From the NCBI GenBank assembly GCA_020438865.1, contig JAGQTU010000036.1, positions 1 to 37,140 on the forward strand: DNA of 37,140 nt, written 5' to 3'. The notes beneath the pieces are model-generated. The model saw only the letters and a program-made list of their open reading frames with translations, did not search any database and was not told the DNA's origin. Each line of letters starts with the position of its first letter. The first letter of the stretch is position 1. The translations under genes were made by a program, and so were the position numbers. This DNA comes from Mycobacterium sp. GTDB lineage: Bacteria; Actinomycetota; Actinomycetes; Mycobacteriales; Mycobacteriaceae. Below, one piece after another: positions 15,239 through 23,653 of this stretch.

Positions 15239-16885
15239 TCAGGTCCGCAGCGCCGCCACCGCGGCGCGGTTGGTCTCGAAGACGTGGTGTCCCTGCAGCA
15301 GGTGCATCCGTTCCAGATTGGCCAGCAGTTCCGGCCGCACCCGCGAGTAGCCGAACGTGATGGACCTGCCCTGCAGCCACTGCAGTTCCTTGGCCAGTGC
15401 CTCCGCGCCGGTGACGTCGACGTTGGTGACGCCCTCCATGTCGAGGATGAAGGCGTGCACCGGGTTCGGGGCGTCCTGAACGGCCCGCCTGATCGCGGTG
15501 CTGAGCGTCTGCGCATTACCGAAGAAGATCGGGGCGGCGAACCGCATGGCGATCAAGCCGGGCACCGTCTCGCGCACGTCATCGTGACCGAAGGTCAGGG
15601 AGATGTGCGGATCGTCGGAGCCTTGCAGCACGTCGACGGCCGGGCGCGCCGCCCGGGTCAGCAGGTTGATCAACGACAGGATGAACGCCAACACGATCCC
15701 CGCGAGCGGGCCGATCAACAGCACGCCAGCGAAACATGTTGCACCGACCGCGAACTCGAACCGGGACAGCTGCCACAGGTGCCGGAACTCGGCGACGTTG
15801 ATCAACTTGAGCACCGCGACCGCGACGATCGCCCCGATCGCCGGGGACGGGATGTCCGACAGCAGGCCGGTGCCGAACAGCAGCAACAGCAGGGTGCCAG
15901 CCGCCATCACCAGCAACGGCAGCTGGCTGCGGGTGCCTGCCTGGTCCATCGCCGCCGCCCGTGACGTCGACGATCCCATGGTGAACGACGAGGACAGTCC
16001 GGAGGTGAGGTTCGCGAAGCCGAACGCGGCCAGGTCGCGGTCCGGGGAGGTCTGGTAGCCGTACCTGTCGGCGAAGGAGCGGGCGAGCAACAGGCCCTCG
16101 CCCATCGTGACGACGGTCAGGGCCAGGGCGGGCAGGATCAGCCGTACCCACTCGGCGAGGCTCAACTGCGGGAACGCGAACACGGGCGGTCCGCTCGGAA
16201 CGCTACCCAGCACGCCGACACCCTTGCCGGACAGGTGCAACGCCAGGGACACCGCGGTGGCGGCCACCAGGACGATCAGCGCCCACGGCACCCGCGGCCA
16301 GTGCCGTCGGCCGGGGATCAGGATCGCCAGCGAGAACACACTCACCGCCACCGACCACCAGTGCACCGCACCCAGTCGCGTCACCAGGGTGGCCAGCTTC
16401 TCGAAGAACTCCGCGCTGGAAGCCACCCGGATCCCCAGCATCCGGGCGATCTGGCTGACCAGGATGTCGGTGGCGAGCCCGGCGATGAAGCCGACCAGGA
16501 TCGGCTTGGACAGGAAGTTGGCCAGGAAGCCTAACCGGAAGACGCTGAAGAGCAGGAACAGCAGGCCGCCGATGATGGCCATCCCCGCCGCCATCGCCGC
16601 GTAGTGCGGGCTGCCCGCCGCGGCCAGGCCCAGCAGCGCCGAGCCGACCAGCGCCGAGGCGGCCGCGTCGGGCGCGGCGACCAGTTGACGCGACGACGCC
16701 AGCAGCGCGAAAACCACCGACGGCACGACGAGCGCGTACAGCCCCGCGATGGGCGGCAACCCGGCGATCTGGGCGTAGCCGATGTTCAGTGGCAACGCGA
16801 TCGCGAGCAGCGTGATCCCGCCCAGCACCTCGGTGCCGACGTTCTTCCGGGTCAACCCCGGCAGCAGTTTCATCGGCGCAATCAT
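15239..16885 (-). CDS. SulP-family sulfate/anion transporter with STAS domain
   Basis: A 548-residue transporter. The N-terminal membrane part has the SulP signature ALPLNIGYAQIAGLPPIAGLYALVVP and SSRQLVAAPDAAASALVG, then ten or more helices, including the conserved LTSGLSSSFTMGSSTSRAA. The C-terminal cytoplasmic STAS domain spans about residues 440-545 with FILDMEGVTNVDVTGAEAL. The family moves sulfate, bicarbonate or other anions; the adjacent divergent alkyl sulfatase favours sulfate or a sulfur-related role. ATG 16885 is chosen (ATG 16873 is an alternative). The frame is open further upstream, but that would run into the divergent gene. It converges on the ArnT-like gene with only 3 bp between the stops. 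Confidence 0.87.
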   Translation of the reverse strand: MIAPMKLLPGLTRKNVGTEVLGGITLLAIALPLNIGYAQIAGLPPIAGLYALVVPSVVFALLASSRQLVAAPDAAASALVGSALLGLAAAGSPHYAAMAAGMAIIGGLLFLLFSVFRLGFLANFLSKPILVGFIAGLATDILVSQIARMLGIRVASSAEFFEKLATLVTRLGAVHWWSVAVSVFSLAILIPGRRHWPRVPWALIVLVAATAVSLALHLSGKGVGVLGSVPSGPPVFAFPQLSLAEWVRLILPALALTVVTMGEGLLLARSFADRYGYQTSPDRDLAAFGFANLTSGLSSSFTMGSSTSRAAAMDQAGTRSQLPLLVMAAGTLLLLLFGTGLLSDIPSPAIGAIVAVAVLKLINVAEFRHLWQLSRFEFAVGATCFAGVLLIGPLAGIVLAFILSLINLLTRAARPAVDVLQGSDDPHISLTFGHDDVRETVPGLIAMRFAAPIFFGNAQTLSTAIRRAVQDAPNPVHAFILDMEGVTNVDVTGAEALAKELQWLQGRSITFGYSRVRPELLANLERMHLLQGHHVFETNRAAVAALRT

Positions 16886-16922
16886 GCGACCGGCACCGTC
16901 GCCCTGGGGGAGGATTCGCAAC

Positions 16923-18800
16923 ATGGAGCACAAACCCCCCGCACCGGTCATCGAGGCCGCCCACGCCGAGCACCTGACCACACTGCCGTTCGACGACACC
17001 GCCGACTTCGACGACACCGACCGCGGCTTCATCGCCGCCCTGCAGCCGTGCGTGGTCACCGCCGCCGACGGCCGGGTGGTGTGGGACAACGACGTCTACG
17101 AGTTCCTGGCCGGTGACGCACCCACCTCGGTGCATCCCAGCCTGTGGCGGCAGTCCATCCTGGCCGCGAAGCAGGGCCTCTATGAGGTGGTCGAAGGCAT
17201 CTACCAGGTGCGCGGACTGGACCTGTCCAACATCAGTTTCATCGAGGGCGACACCGGCGTCATCGTGATCGACCCGTTGATCTGCACCGAGACCGCCGCG
17301 GCCGCGCTGGCGCTGTATCGCGCCCACCGCGGGGACCGTGCGGTCAGCGCCGTGATCTATACCCACAGCCACGTCGATCACTTCGGCGGCGTACTCGGCG
17401 TGACCACGCAGGCCGACGTGGACGCCGGCAAGGTCGCGGTGATCGCCCCCGAGGGGTTCGTCCAGCACGCGGTGCAGGAGAACGTGTACGCCGGCACCGC
17501 GATGACCCGCCGCGCCACCTACATGTACGGCACGCTGCTGGACCGCGGCCCGCGCGGGCAGGTCGGCTGCGGGCTGGGCCAGAACACGTCCACCGGCGAG
17601 ATCGCCATCATCGTGCCGACCATCGACATCACCACCACCGGGGAGACGCACACCATCGACGGCGTCGAGATCGAGTTCCAGATGGCGCCGGGCACCGAGG
17701 CGCCCGCCGAAATGCACTTCTACTTCCCGCAGTTCCGGGCGCTGTGCATGGCCGAGAACGCCACCCACAACCTGCACAACCTGCTGACCCTGCGCGGCGC
17801 GCTGGTGCGCGACCCGCACGCCTGGTCGGGCTATCTGACCGAGGCCATCGACACCTTCGCCGATCGCACCGACGTGGTGTTCGCCTCCCATCACTGGCCG
17901 ACCTGGGGCCGGGACAACATCGTGAAGTTCCTTTCGCTGCAACGTGATCTGTATGCCTACCTGCACGACCAGACGCTGCGGCAGCTCAACCAGGGTTATA
18001 CCGGCATCGAGATCGCCGAGACCTTCCAGATGCCGCCCGCGTTGCACAACGCCTGGCACGCGCACGGCTACTACGGCTCGGTGAGCCACAACGTCAAGGC
18101 CGTCTACCAGCGCTACATGGGTTGGTTCGACGGCAATCCGGGCCGGCTGTGGGCGCATCCCCCGGAGGCGATCGGTCCGCGCTACGTCGCGGCCATGGGC
18201 GGAATCGACCGAGTGGTAGAGCTCGCCCGCGCGGCCTTCGAATCCGGCGACTATCGCTGGGCCGCAACCCTTCTCGACCATGCGATCTTCACCGACGAGA
18301 ACCACACCGGAGCCCGCGAACTGTACGCGGACACCCTCGAGCAGCTCGGGTACGGGGCCGAGTGCGCCACTTGGCGCAACTTCTTCCTGTCCGGTGCCAC
18401 TGAACTGCGCGACGGCAACTTCGGAACGCCGGTGAACACCACCTCGACGACGATGCTGAGCCAGCTGACGCCGGAGCAGATGTTCGACACCCTGGCGATC
18501 AGCGTGAACGGCCCGCGGGCCTGGGATCTCGACATCGCGGTGGACCTGACGTTCACCGATCTCGCCACCAACTACCGGCTGACCCTGCGCAACGGTGTGC
18601 TGGTCTACCGCAAGTGTCCCGCGGACGCGTCGAGCGCGAATGTCACCGTCACACTGGCCACCAAGATGCGGCTGCTGGCCGCCGCTGCAGGCGATTTCAG
18701 CTCACCGGGCCTGGAGACGAGTGGGGACGCGACGGCGCTGCAGGCGCTGCTCGGTGCATTGGACCGACGCAACCCGGACTTCAACATCATCACGCCCTGA
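16923..18800 (+). CDS. Type III alkyl sulfatase, metallo-beta-lactamase fold (Rv3762c-like)
   Basis: A 625-residue enzyme that cleaves alkyl sulfate esters to alcohol and sulfate. The metal site THSHVDHFGG is at residues 147-156, preceded by VIVIDPLICTETAAAAL and followed by AENATHNLHNLLTLRGA and FASHHWPTWG. A helical dimerisation domain (about 390-500) and a C-terminal SCP2-like lipid-binding domain complete the SdsA-like layout. No signal peptide is seen, unlike secreted SdsA1, so it is probably intracellular. Length matches Rv3762c from memory. A GGGGGAGGA ribosome site lies 8 nt before the ATG. Only 37 bp separate it from the divergent SulP gene, so shared control is likely. Confidence 0.9.
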   Translation: MEHKPPAPVIEAAHAEHLTTLPFDDTADFDDTDRGFIAALQPCVVTAADGRVVWDNDVYEFLAGDAPTSVHPSLWRQSILAAKQGLYEVVEGIYQVRGLDLSNISFIEGDTGVIVIDPLICTETAAAALALYRAHRGDRAVSAVIYTHSHVDHFGGVLGVTTQADVDAGKVAVIAPEGFVQHAVQENVYAGTAMTRRATYMYGTLLDRGPRGQVGCGLGQNTSTGEIAIIVPTIDITTTGETHTIDGVEIEFQMAPGTEAPAEMHFYFPQFRALCMAENATHNLHNLLTLRGALVRDPHAWSGYLTEAIDTFADRTDVVFASHHWPTWGRDNIVKFLSLQRDLYAYLHDQTLRQLNQGYTGIEIAETFQMPPALHNAWHAHGYYGSVSHNVKAVYQRYMGWFDGNPGRLWAHPPEAIGPRYVAAMGGIDRVVELARAAFESGDYRWAATLLDHAIFTDENHTGARELYADTLEQLGYGAECATWRNFFLSGATELRDGNFGTPVNTTSTTMLSQLTPEQMFDTLAISVNGPRAWDLDIAVDLTFTDLATNYRLTLRNGVLVYRKCPADASSANVTVTLATKMRLLAAAAGDFSSPGLETSGDATALQALLGALDRRNPDFNIITP

Positions 18801-18808
18801 AGCCGGGG

Positions 18809-18865
18809 CGAGCAGACGCAAACAGCCCCAAACCCGCGGCGTGTCGCGGATATTGTGTCTGCTCG
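18809..18865. terminator. Long nested inverted repeat between convergent genes, probable bidirectional terminator
   Basis: CGAGCAGACGCAA (18809-18821) pairs with TTGTGTCTGCTCG (18853-18865) over 13 positions with one G/T mispair. Inside it CCGCG (18834-18838) pairs with CGCGG (18845-18849). It fills the gap between the alkyl sulfatase stop and the convergent quinone oxidoreductase stop. The CGAGCAGACGCAA motif reminds me of a recurrent mycobacterial intergenic motif, but this was not checked. Confidence 0.6.
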
Positions 18866-18871
18866 GCAGGT

Positions 18872-19846
18872 CTAGGCGACGTCGATGACGACCTTGCCCA
18901 CCGCCTTGCGGTCGGCCACGTAGCGCAGCGCGGCGGACGCCTGTTCGAGGGGGAAGCGGGCTCCGATGTACGGACGCAGCTTGCCCTCGGCGAACAGCTG
19001 CCGAAGCTCGGCGTCGTCCCGCTCGATGGCGTCCGGGTAGTCGGTGGCGAAGGTCCGGATCTCCATGCCGACCACGGTGATGCCCTTGAGCATCACCAGG
19101 TTGAGCGGGATCCTGGGGATCTCGCGGGAAGCGTAGCCCAGTGTGACGAAGCGGCCGCCCCGGCCCAGGCCGCGCAGGGCCGGCTCGGAGTAGCGGCCAC
19201 CGACCGGGTCGAGCACGACCTGTGCGCCGGCCTCCCCGGTGATCTCCTTGAGACGGGCCTTCAGATCCTCGCGGTCGTAGTCGACGCATGCCTCGGCGCC
19301 GCGCTGCCGGCACACCCCCAGCTTGTCCTCGCCCGACGCAGCGGCAATGACCCTGGCGCCCATCAGAACCGCGATGTCGACAGCGGCCAGGCCCACCCCG
19401 CCGGCGGCCCCGAGTACCACCACCCAGTCACCGGGCTTGACCGGTGCCACCGTTCGCAGCGTGTAGTAGGCGGTGCGATTGGTCACCCCGAAGGCCGCGG
19501 CGTCGGCGTAGTCGACACCGTCCGGGATCCGGGTCAGCCCGCGGGCGTCGACCAGGATCTGTTCGGCGAAGCCGCCGACGAACGCCGTCGCGGACACCCT
19601 GTCGCCGGGCCGTAGGTCGACCCCGTCGCCCACCGCCAGCACGTCGCCGGCCATCTCGCTGCCCGGACTGAACGGCGGGGGCACCTTGATCTGGTACTTG
19701 CCCGCGATCAGCAACACGTCCGGATAGTTGACCGCCGCCGCCCGCACCTTCACCACCGCTTGGCCGGGACCGGCTGTCGGGTCGGGCAATTCGTCGAGGA
19801 CGAGATCCTCCGGCGTGCCGTACTCGCGGCAGACCAACGCTCGCAT
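18872..19846 (-). CDS. Zinc-independent NADPH:quinone oxidoreductase-like protein (MDR family)
   Basis: A 324-residue medium-chain reductase. The N-terminal GroES-like domain has MRALVCREYGTPEDLVLDE and PGSEMAGDVLAVG; the Rossmann domain has GAAGGVG at residues 146-152. The zinc-binding cysteines and histidines of alcohol dehydrogenases are absent, so it fits the quinone oxidoreductase (QOR) group. It probably reduces enones, quinones or enoyl-CoA-type compounds with NADPH. It is the last gene of the five-gene operon that starts at 23588. Its ATG overlaps the TetR stop by 1 nt (TGATG); a GTG one codon earlier is also open. In the proposed pathway it could reduce an unsaturated intermediate. 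Confidence 0.85.
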   Translation of the reverse strand: MRALVCREYGTPEDLVLDELPDPTAGPGQAVVKVRAAAVNYPDVLLIAGKYQIKVPPPFSPGSEMAGDVLAVGDGVDLRPGDRVSATAFVGGFAEQILVDARGLTRIPDGVDYADAAAFGVTNRTAYYTLRTVAPVKPGDWVVVLGAAGGVGLAAVDIAVLMGARVIAAASGEDKLGVCRQRGAEACVDYDREDLKARLKEITGEAGAQVVLDPVGGRYSEPALRGLGRGGRFVTLGYASREIPRIPLNLVMLKGITVVGMEIRTFATDYPDAIERDDAELRQLFAEGKLRPYIGARFPLEQASAALRYVADRKAVGKVVIDVA

Positions 19847-20469
19847 CACCGTCCTCCATCCGTCAAGCCCAAGCCGGCCAGGCAGAAGCCCACCACGTGG
19901 TCGATGTCCCTGCGTCCCGGCTGCCTGCTGGAGTCAAGGTAGCCGCGCATCGCGCCCAGTGTGCAATTGAACACCGCATCGGCATCGCGCTGGGGGTCGG
20001 GACGGCCGAGCTCGCGGATCGGTTCGAGAAGCAGGTTCCGCAGCGTGCCCACGATCTCCTCCTGAGCAAGCCGACCATTGTCGGTGCTGGTCAGCTGGAT
20101 CACCAGGGCGCGGCTGGTGTTGGTCAGCTCCGGATCCACCACCTGGGCCAGGGCGCCCCGGATCCACCGCGCGATCTTGTCCTGCGGGCGCCTCTCCTTG
20201 GCCATCTGGTGCTCAAGATACGAAACCACCAGTGCGACACCGCGTTCCATGGCGGCCAGCATAAGGTCGTCCTTACCGGCGAAGTACCGGTAGAACGCCT
20301 TGTTCGACACCCCGGCCTCGGCGATGATCTCGCTGACTCGTGGCGCCTCCGGGGACACCCGCTGCATCACCCGCACGGCGGCGGCCAGGATGCGTTCCAC
20401 CTCCTCGGTGGCCTCGCGCTGACGGTCGTCGAGGGCGCGCACCACGGCGGCGGCGGCTCGATCCGTCAT
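19846..20469 (-). CDS. TetR-family transcriptional regulator
   Basis: A 207-residue regulator with the TetR helix-turn-helix RVSEIIAEAGVSNKAFYRYFAGKDDLM at about residues 44-70 and a helical ligand-binding C-terminal domain. It is encoded inside the operon, overlapping the acyl-CoA dehydrogenase by 4 nt (ATGA) and the quinone oxidoreductase by 1 nt. This placement suggests autoregulation through the inverted repeat at 23610-23626 in front of the operon. Its ligand is probably an acyl-CoA or related intermediate of the module; that is inference. Confidence 0.88.
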   Translation of the reverse strand: MTDRAAAAVVRALDDRQREATEEVERILAAAVRVMQRVSPEAPRVSEIIAEAGVSNKAFYRYFAGKDDLMLAAMERGVALVVSYLEHQMAKERRPQDKIARWIRGALAQVVDPELTNTSRALVIQLTSTDNGRLAQEEIVGTLRNLLLEPIRELGRPDPQRDADAVFNCTLGAMRGYLDSSRQPGRRDIDHVVGFCLAGLGLTDGGR

Positions 20470-21773
20470 GGCGAAACGGGCAGCGCGGGAATGTGATCCA
20501 CGAGGTGGCCGTACTTCTCCCGCGCGCGCTCGATGCGGTTGGTCATGAACTCGCTGGGCCAGACCGGGTCCTCGGGTTCGTAACCCTTGAGCACCATCCG
20601 GGCCAGGTTCACCTTGTGCGCCTCGGTCGGCCCGTCGGCCAGCCCGAGCGCGATGCCACCGAACAGCACACTGCTCAGCGGCATCTGGTCGGTCAGCCCG
20701 AGGCCGCCGTGCACCTGGATGGCCCGCAGGCCGATCGACTTGAGCACATTGGCGGTCTGGATCTTGCAGGCGGCGATGGCCTCCCGCGCGGCGTGCTCGC
20801 CCCGGGTGTCGACCAGCCAGGCGGCGTGCAGCACCAGCAGGCGGAACTGGGCAAGCTCGACGTAGGAGTCGGCGACGAACTCCTGGATCAGCTGCTTGTC
20901 GGCCAGCAGGCTGCCCTGGGTGAAGCGGCTCTTCGCGCGCCGGCCCATCATGTCGATCGCCCGCTGCGCCACGCCGATGGAGCGCATCGCGTGGTGCAGC
21001 CGGCCCCCGGCCAGCCGGGACTGTGCGACGCCGAAGCCGCCGCCCTCCTCGCCGAGCATGGCCGAGGCCGGCACCCGCACATTGTCATAGCGAACCAGCG
21101 AATGCCCGGGATCGTGCTTGTGCGAGCCGACGAGGTGGTGGGTGGCCTCGACGACGACCCCCGGGGTGTCCTTGGGAACCAGGAAGGTCGACGCGCCCTT
21201 GTGCACCGCGACGTCCGGGTTGGTGATCGCCACGACGATGAAGAACGAGGCCACCGAGGCATTGGACGACCAGTACTTGCGGCCGTTGATGATCCAGTCG
21301 TCCCCGTCGCGCGCCGCCCGGGTGGTGAACACCCGCGGGTCCGAGCCACCCTGCGGCTCGGTCATGGAGAACGTCGAGAAGATCTCCCCGGACAGCAGCC
21401 CGGCCAGATAGGTGTCCTTCTGCTCCTGGGTGCCGAAGCGCGCGATGATCTCCGCGTTGCCGGTGTCGGGGGCCTGGGCGCCGAAGATGATCGACGACCA
21501 GGTGGCCCGGCCCAGGATCTCGTTGATCAGGGTCAGCTTCACCGCACCGAAACCTTGGCCGCCGAGCTCCGGTCCCAGGTGCGGCGCCCACAGGCCCTGT
21601 TCGCGGACTTTCTGCTTGAGCGGGTCGACGATGCGCCGGCGCTCGTCGTTCAGCGGCAGGAACTCACAGCTCGGGAAGAGCACCTCGAGGGGCTCGACCT
21701 CCTCGCGGACGAACTCGCGAATCCACTCGAGCTTCTTCTCGAACTCCGGCTCCACGGAGAAATCGAATGCCAT
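20466..21773 (-). CDS. Acyl-CoA dehydrogenase of the ACAD10/11 (LvaC)-like type, module B
   Basis: A 435-residue enzyme. It shows FSMTEPQGGSDPRVF, GRKYWSSNAS, a RLAGGRLHHAMRSIG helix, IQVHGGLGLTDQMPLS and ADGPTEAHK. As in the module A enzyme, the residue aligned with the MCAD catalytic Glu is Asp (Asp380). The C-terminal extension of about 40 residues resembles mycobacterial acyl-CoA dehydrogenases of the ACAD11 group. The frame is open to 21938, but ATG 21773 (MAFDFSVEPEF) is preceded by AAGGAG and is the natural start. It lies between the SDR and TetR genes. Proposed substrate: a 4-phosphoacyl-CoA made by the phosphotransferase of the same operon (inference). Confidence 0.88.
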   Translation of the reverse strand: MAFDFSVEPEFEKKLEWIREFVREEVEPLEVLFPSCEFLPLNDERRRIVDPLKQKVREQGLWAPHLGPELGGQGFGAVKLTLINEILGRATWSSIIFGAQAPDTGNAEIIARFGTQEQKDTYLAGLLSGEIFSTFSMTEPQGGSDPRVFTTRAARDGDDWIINGRKYWSSNASVASFFIVVAITNPDVAVHKGASTFLVPKDTPGVVVEATHHLVGSHKHDPGHSLVRYDNVRVPASAMLGEEGGGFGVAQSRLAGGRLHHAMRSIGVAQRAIDMMGRRAKSRFTQGSLLADKQLIQEFVADSYVELAQFRLLVLHAAWLVDTRGEHAAREAIAACKIQTANVLKSIGLRAIQVHGGLGLTDQMPLSSVLFGGIALGLADGPTEAHKVNLARMVLKGYEPEDPVWPSEFMTNRIERAREKYGHLVDHIPALPVSP

Positions 21774-21784
21774 GTCACTACTCC

Positions 21785-22543
21785 TTAGGGGATGCCGCCG
21801 TCGGCGCGCAGGATCGAGCCGGTGGTGAAACTGGATGCGTCGGACATCAAGAACAGTGCCGCGCCGATGATCTCGTCCGGCTGACCGGCGCGCTGCAGCG
21901 CGTGGCGGCCGAACGGGTTCTGCACGCCGAAATCCCACGCCTTGCTGATGTCGGTCAGGAACGGCCCGGGCATCAGCGTGTTGACCCGGACGGTCGGCCC
22001 GAACGCCAGCGCCAGGCCCTCGGTCATCGCGTTGAGCCCGGCCTTCGAGGCCGCGTAGGGGATGAACGACGGGTGCGGGCGCAGCGAGCCGTGGGTGCTG
22101 ACGTTGATGATCACCCCGCCACCGCCGGCCACCATCCGCTCACCCACCAGCGCGGACAACCGGAAGGGGCCCTTGAGGTTCAGGTTGACCACCGAATCGA
22201 ACAGCTTCTCGCTGACGTCGGTGAGCTTGTCGTAGGTGGGCGACATGCCCGCGTTGTTCACCAGCACGTCGATCTTGCCGAACCGGTCGTACACCGCCTC
22301 GACCAGACCGTCGAGCTCTTCCCAGCGGCCGACGTGGACGGCGTACGGCATTGCGGTCCGGCCGGTTTCGTCCTCGATCTGCTTGGCGGTCTCCACACAG
22401 GTGTCGTACTTGCGGCTGGCCACGATCACGTCGGCGCCGCAGCGTGCGGCCGCGAACGCCATCTCCCGGCCCAGGCCGCGGCTGCCGCCGGTGATCAGCA
22501 CGACTCGGTCGGTCAGGTCGAAAAGGTCGTCGGCGTAACCCAT
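21785..22543 (-). CDS. Short-chain dehydrogenase/reductase, module B
   Basis: A 252-residue SDR with ITGGSRGLG (residues 17-25), NNAG (96-99), Ser149, YAASK (Tyr163, Lys167) and a C-terminal TGSILRADGG. It starts one base after the phosphotransferase stop, with GGAGG 6 nt before the ATG, so the genes are translated as one unit. Likely NAD(P)-dependent interconversion of a hydroxyl and a ketone on the substrate acyl chain. It is a different subfamily from the module A SDR (different cofactor-loop and active-site surroundings), so this is not a simple recent duplication. Confidence 0.87.
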   Translation of the reverse strand: MGYADDLFDLTDRVVLITGGSRGLGREMAFAAARCGADVIVASRKYDTCVETAKQIEDETGRTAMPYAVHVGRWEELDGLVEAVYDRFGKIDVLVNNAGMSPTYDKLTDVSEKLFDSVVNLNLKGPFRLSALVGERMVAGGGGVIINVSTHGSLRPHPSFIPYAASKAGLNAMTEGLALAFGPTVRVNTLMPGPFLTDISKAWDFGVQNPFGRHALQRAGQPDEIIGAALFLMSDASSFTTGSILRADGGIP

Positions 22544-22544
22544 C

Positions 22545-23588
22545 TCAGGCCTCCGCGCCGGACTGGGCCAACCGTGCGGCGGTGCCGATCAGGTCGGGCG
22601 CCATCTTGCCGAACGCCTCCTTGACCTGAGGGTCGGCCTTGCCGCCGGTGACGGCGGCGGCATAGGTCTTCTCCAGCACGATGCCCAGCTTCCAGTTCGC
22701 CAGCACCAGGTAGTAGTGGATGTTCTCGGTGGAGATGCCGGTCAGCTTCTCGTAGTGCGCCAGCAGTTCGGTGCGGGTCGGCATGCCTTCCATCGGCAGG
22801 TAGAAGCCCTGGGTCTTGGGTTCTTCGCCGTCATAGCCCAGCAGCGCCCAGGCGACGTCGAGAAGCGGATCACCGATCGTCGTCATCTCCCAGTCCACGA
22901 TCGCCGCCAGCCGCGCCGGCGCCCCGTGGGCGTACATGACGTTGGCGAACTGGTAGTCGCCGTGCATGATGCCCGGCGTGAAGTGGGCGGGGCGGTTGCG
23001 CCGCAACCAGTCCGAGGCCACGTCCAGTCCCGGCAGCTCGCGCACCTTGAACGAGTCCAGGAAGGACAACCAGCGGTCGACCTGGCGGTCGTGGAAGCCG
23101 TCCGGCTTGCCGAAGCCCGCCAACCCCTGGGCCTTCCAGTCCAGCCGGCCCAGCTTCGCCGCGCCCTCGATGAGTTGGAACGCCAAACCGCGGCGGGCCT
23201 GGAGGTCGGTGTCGAACGGGGCCGCCCAGCCGCCGTCCATCGGGCTCCAGCCGTCGATCTCCTTCATCAGGTAGAACGGCTTGCCCAGCACCTCGCCGCT
23301 CTCGTCGGCGGCGACCAGTTCGGCATGCGGGACGTCGGTGCCCTTCAACGCGCGCTCGAGGCGGATCTCGCGCAGCAGCTCGCTCAGCCGCCGCTCGTCG
23401 GCGCGCGGGCCGGGCATCCGCAACACCATGCCCTGGCCGCCGCGGCTGACCTTGTACAGCATGTTCTGTGATCCGCCCTTGAGCACGTCGGCCACCGGCT
23501 CCTCGCCGTGGCCCGGGGCGTCCTGGCTGTCCAGCCACCGGCCCAGGGTGACGGTGTCCAGGTCGACCGGACTGTCGGTTCTCGTCAT
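22545..23588 (-). CDS. APH-fold phosphotransferase (LvaA/ACAD11-kinase-like), module B
   Basis: A 347-residue member of the aminoglycoside phosphotransferase superfamily with an N-lobe KGGSQNMLY motif, the catalytic loop HGDYQFAN (His209-Asn216), and Asp232 in VDWEMTTIGDPLLDVAW. As the first gene of an operon with an SDR, an acyl-CoA dehydrogenase, a TetR regulator and a quinone oxidoreductase, it is much more likely to act on acyl-CoA than on drugs. ATG 23588 follows GGGAG, and the promoter just upstream overlaps a palindromic operator. The kinase reaction (4-hydroxyacyl-CoA to 4-phosphoacyl-CoA) is inferred from LvaA and ACAD10/11. Confidence 0.86.
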   Translation of the reverse strand: MTRTDSPVDLDTVTLGRWLDSQDAPGHGEEPVADVLKGGSQNMLYKVSRGGQGMVLRMPGPRADERRLSELLREIRLERALKGTDVPHAELVAADESGEVLGKPFYLMKEIDGWSPMDGGWAAPFDTDLQARRGLAFQLIEGAAKLGRLDWKAQGLAGFGKPDGFHDRQVDRWLSFLDSFKVRELPGLDVASDWLRRNRPAHFTPGIMHGDYQFANVMYAHGAPARLAAIVDWEMTTIGDPLLDVAWALLGYDGEEPKTQGFYLPMEGMPTRTELLAHYEKLTGISTENIHYYLVLANWKLGIVLEKTYAAAVTGGKADPQVKEAFGKMAPDLIGTAARLAQSGAEA

Positions 23589-23609
23589 CGCACTCCCTAC
23601 TCTCTATTT

Positions 23610-23626
23610 GGAGAATAGCATTCTCC
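23610..23626. promoter_or_regulatory. TetR-type operator, perfect 7-3-7 inverted repeat
   Basis: GGAGAAT-AGC-ATTCTCC is a perfect 7-bp inverted repeat in the 65-bp gap between the divergent module B operon and the CaiB gene. It covers the TATTCT -10 box of the minus-strand operon (23612-23617) and the expected -35 region of the plus-strand gene. The size and symmetry fit a TetR dimer, and the operon encodes one. Assignment to that regulator is inference. Confidence 0.7.
23612..23617 (-). promoter_or_regulatory. -10 box TATTCT of the module B operon
   Basis: TATTCT on the minus strand would start transcription near 23605, giving a leader of about 17 nt that contains the GGGAG ribosome site. 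It lies inside the operator. Confidence 0.45.
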
Positions 23627-23640
23627 GTAGCCGGCGGAAG

Positions 23641-23646
23641 TAGTGT
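23641..23646 (+). promoter_or_regulatory. -10 box TAGTGT for the CaiB gene (leaderless)
   Basis: TAGTGT ends 8 nt before ATG 23654, predicting a one-base leader. No ribosome-binding site is seen. Its -35 region overlaps the operator. Confidence 0.5.
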
Positions 23647-23653
23647 TTTCGGA

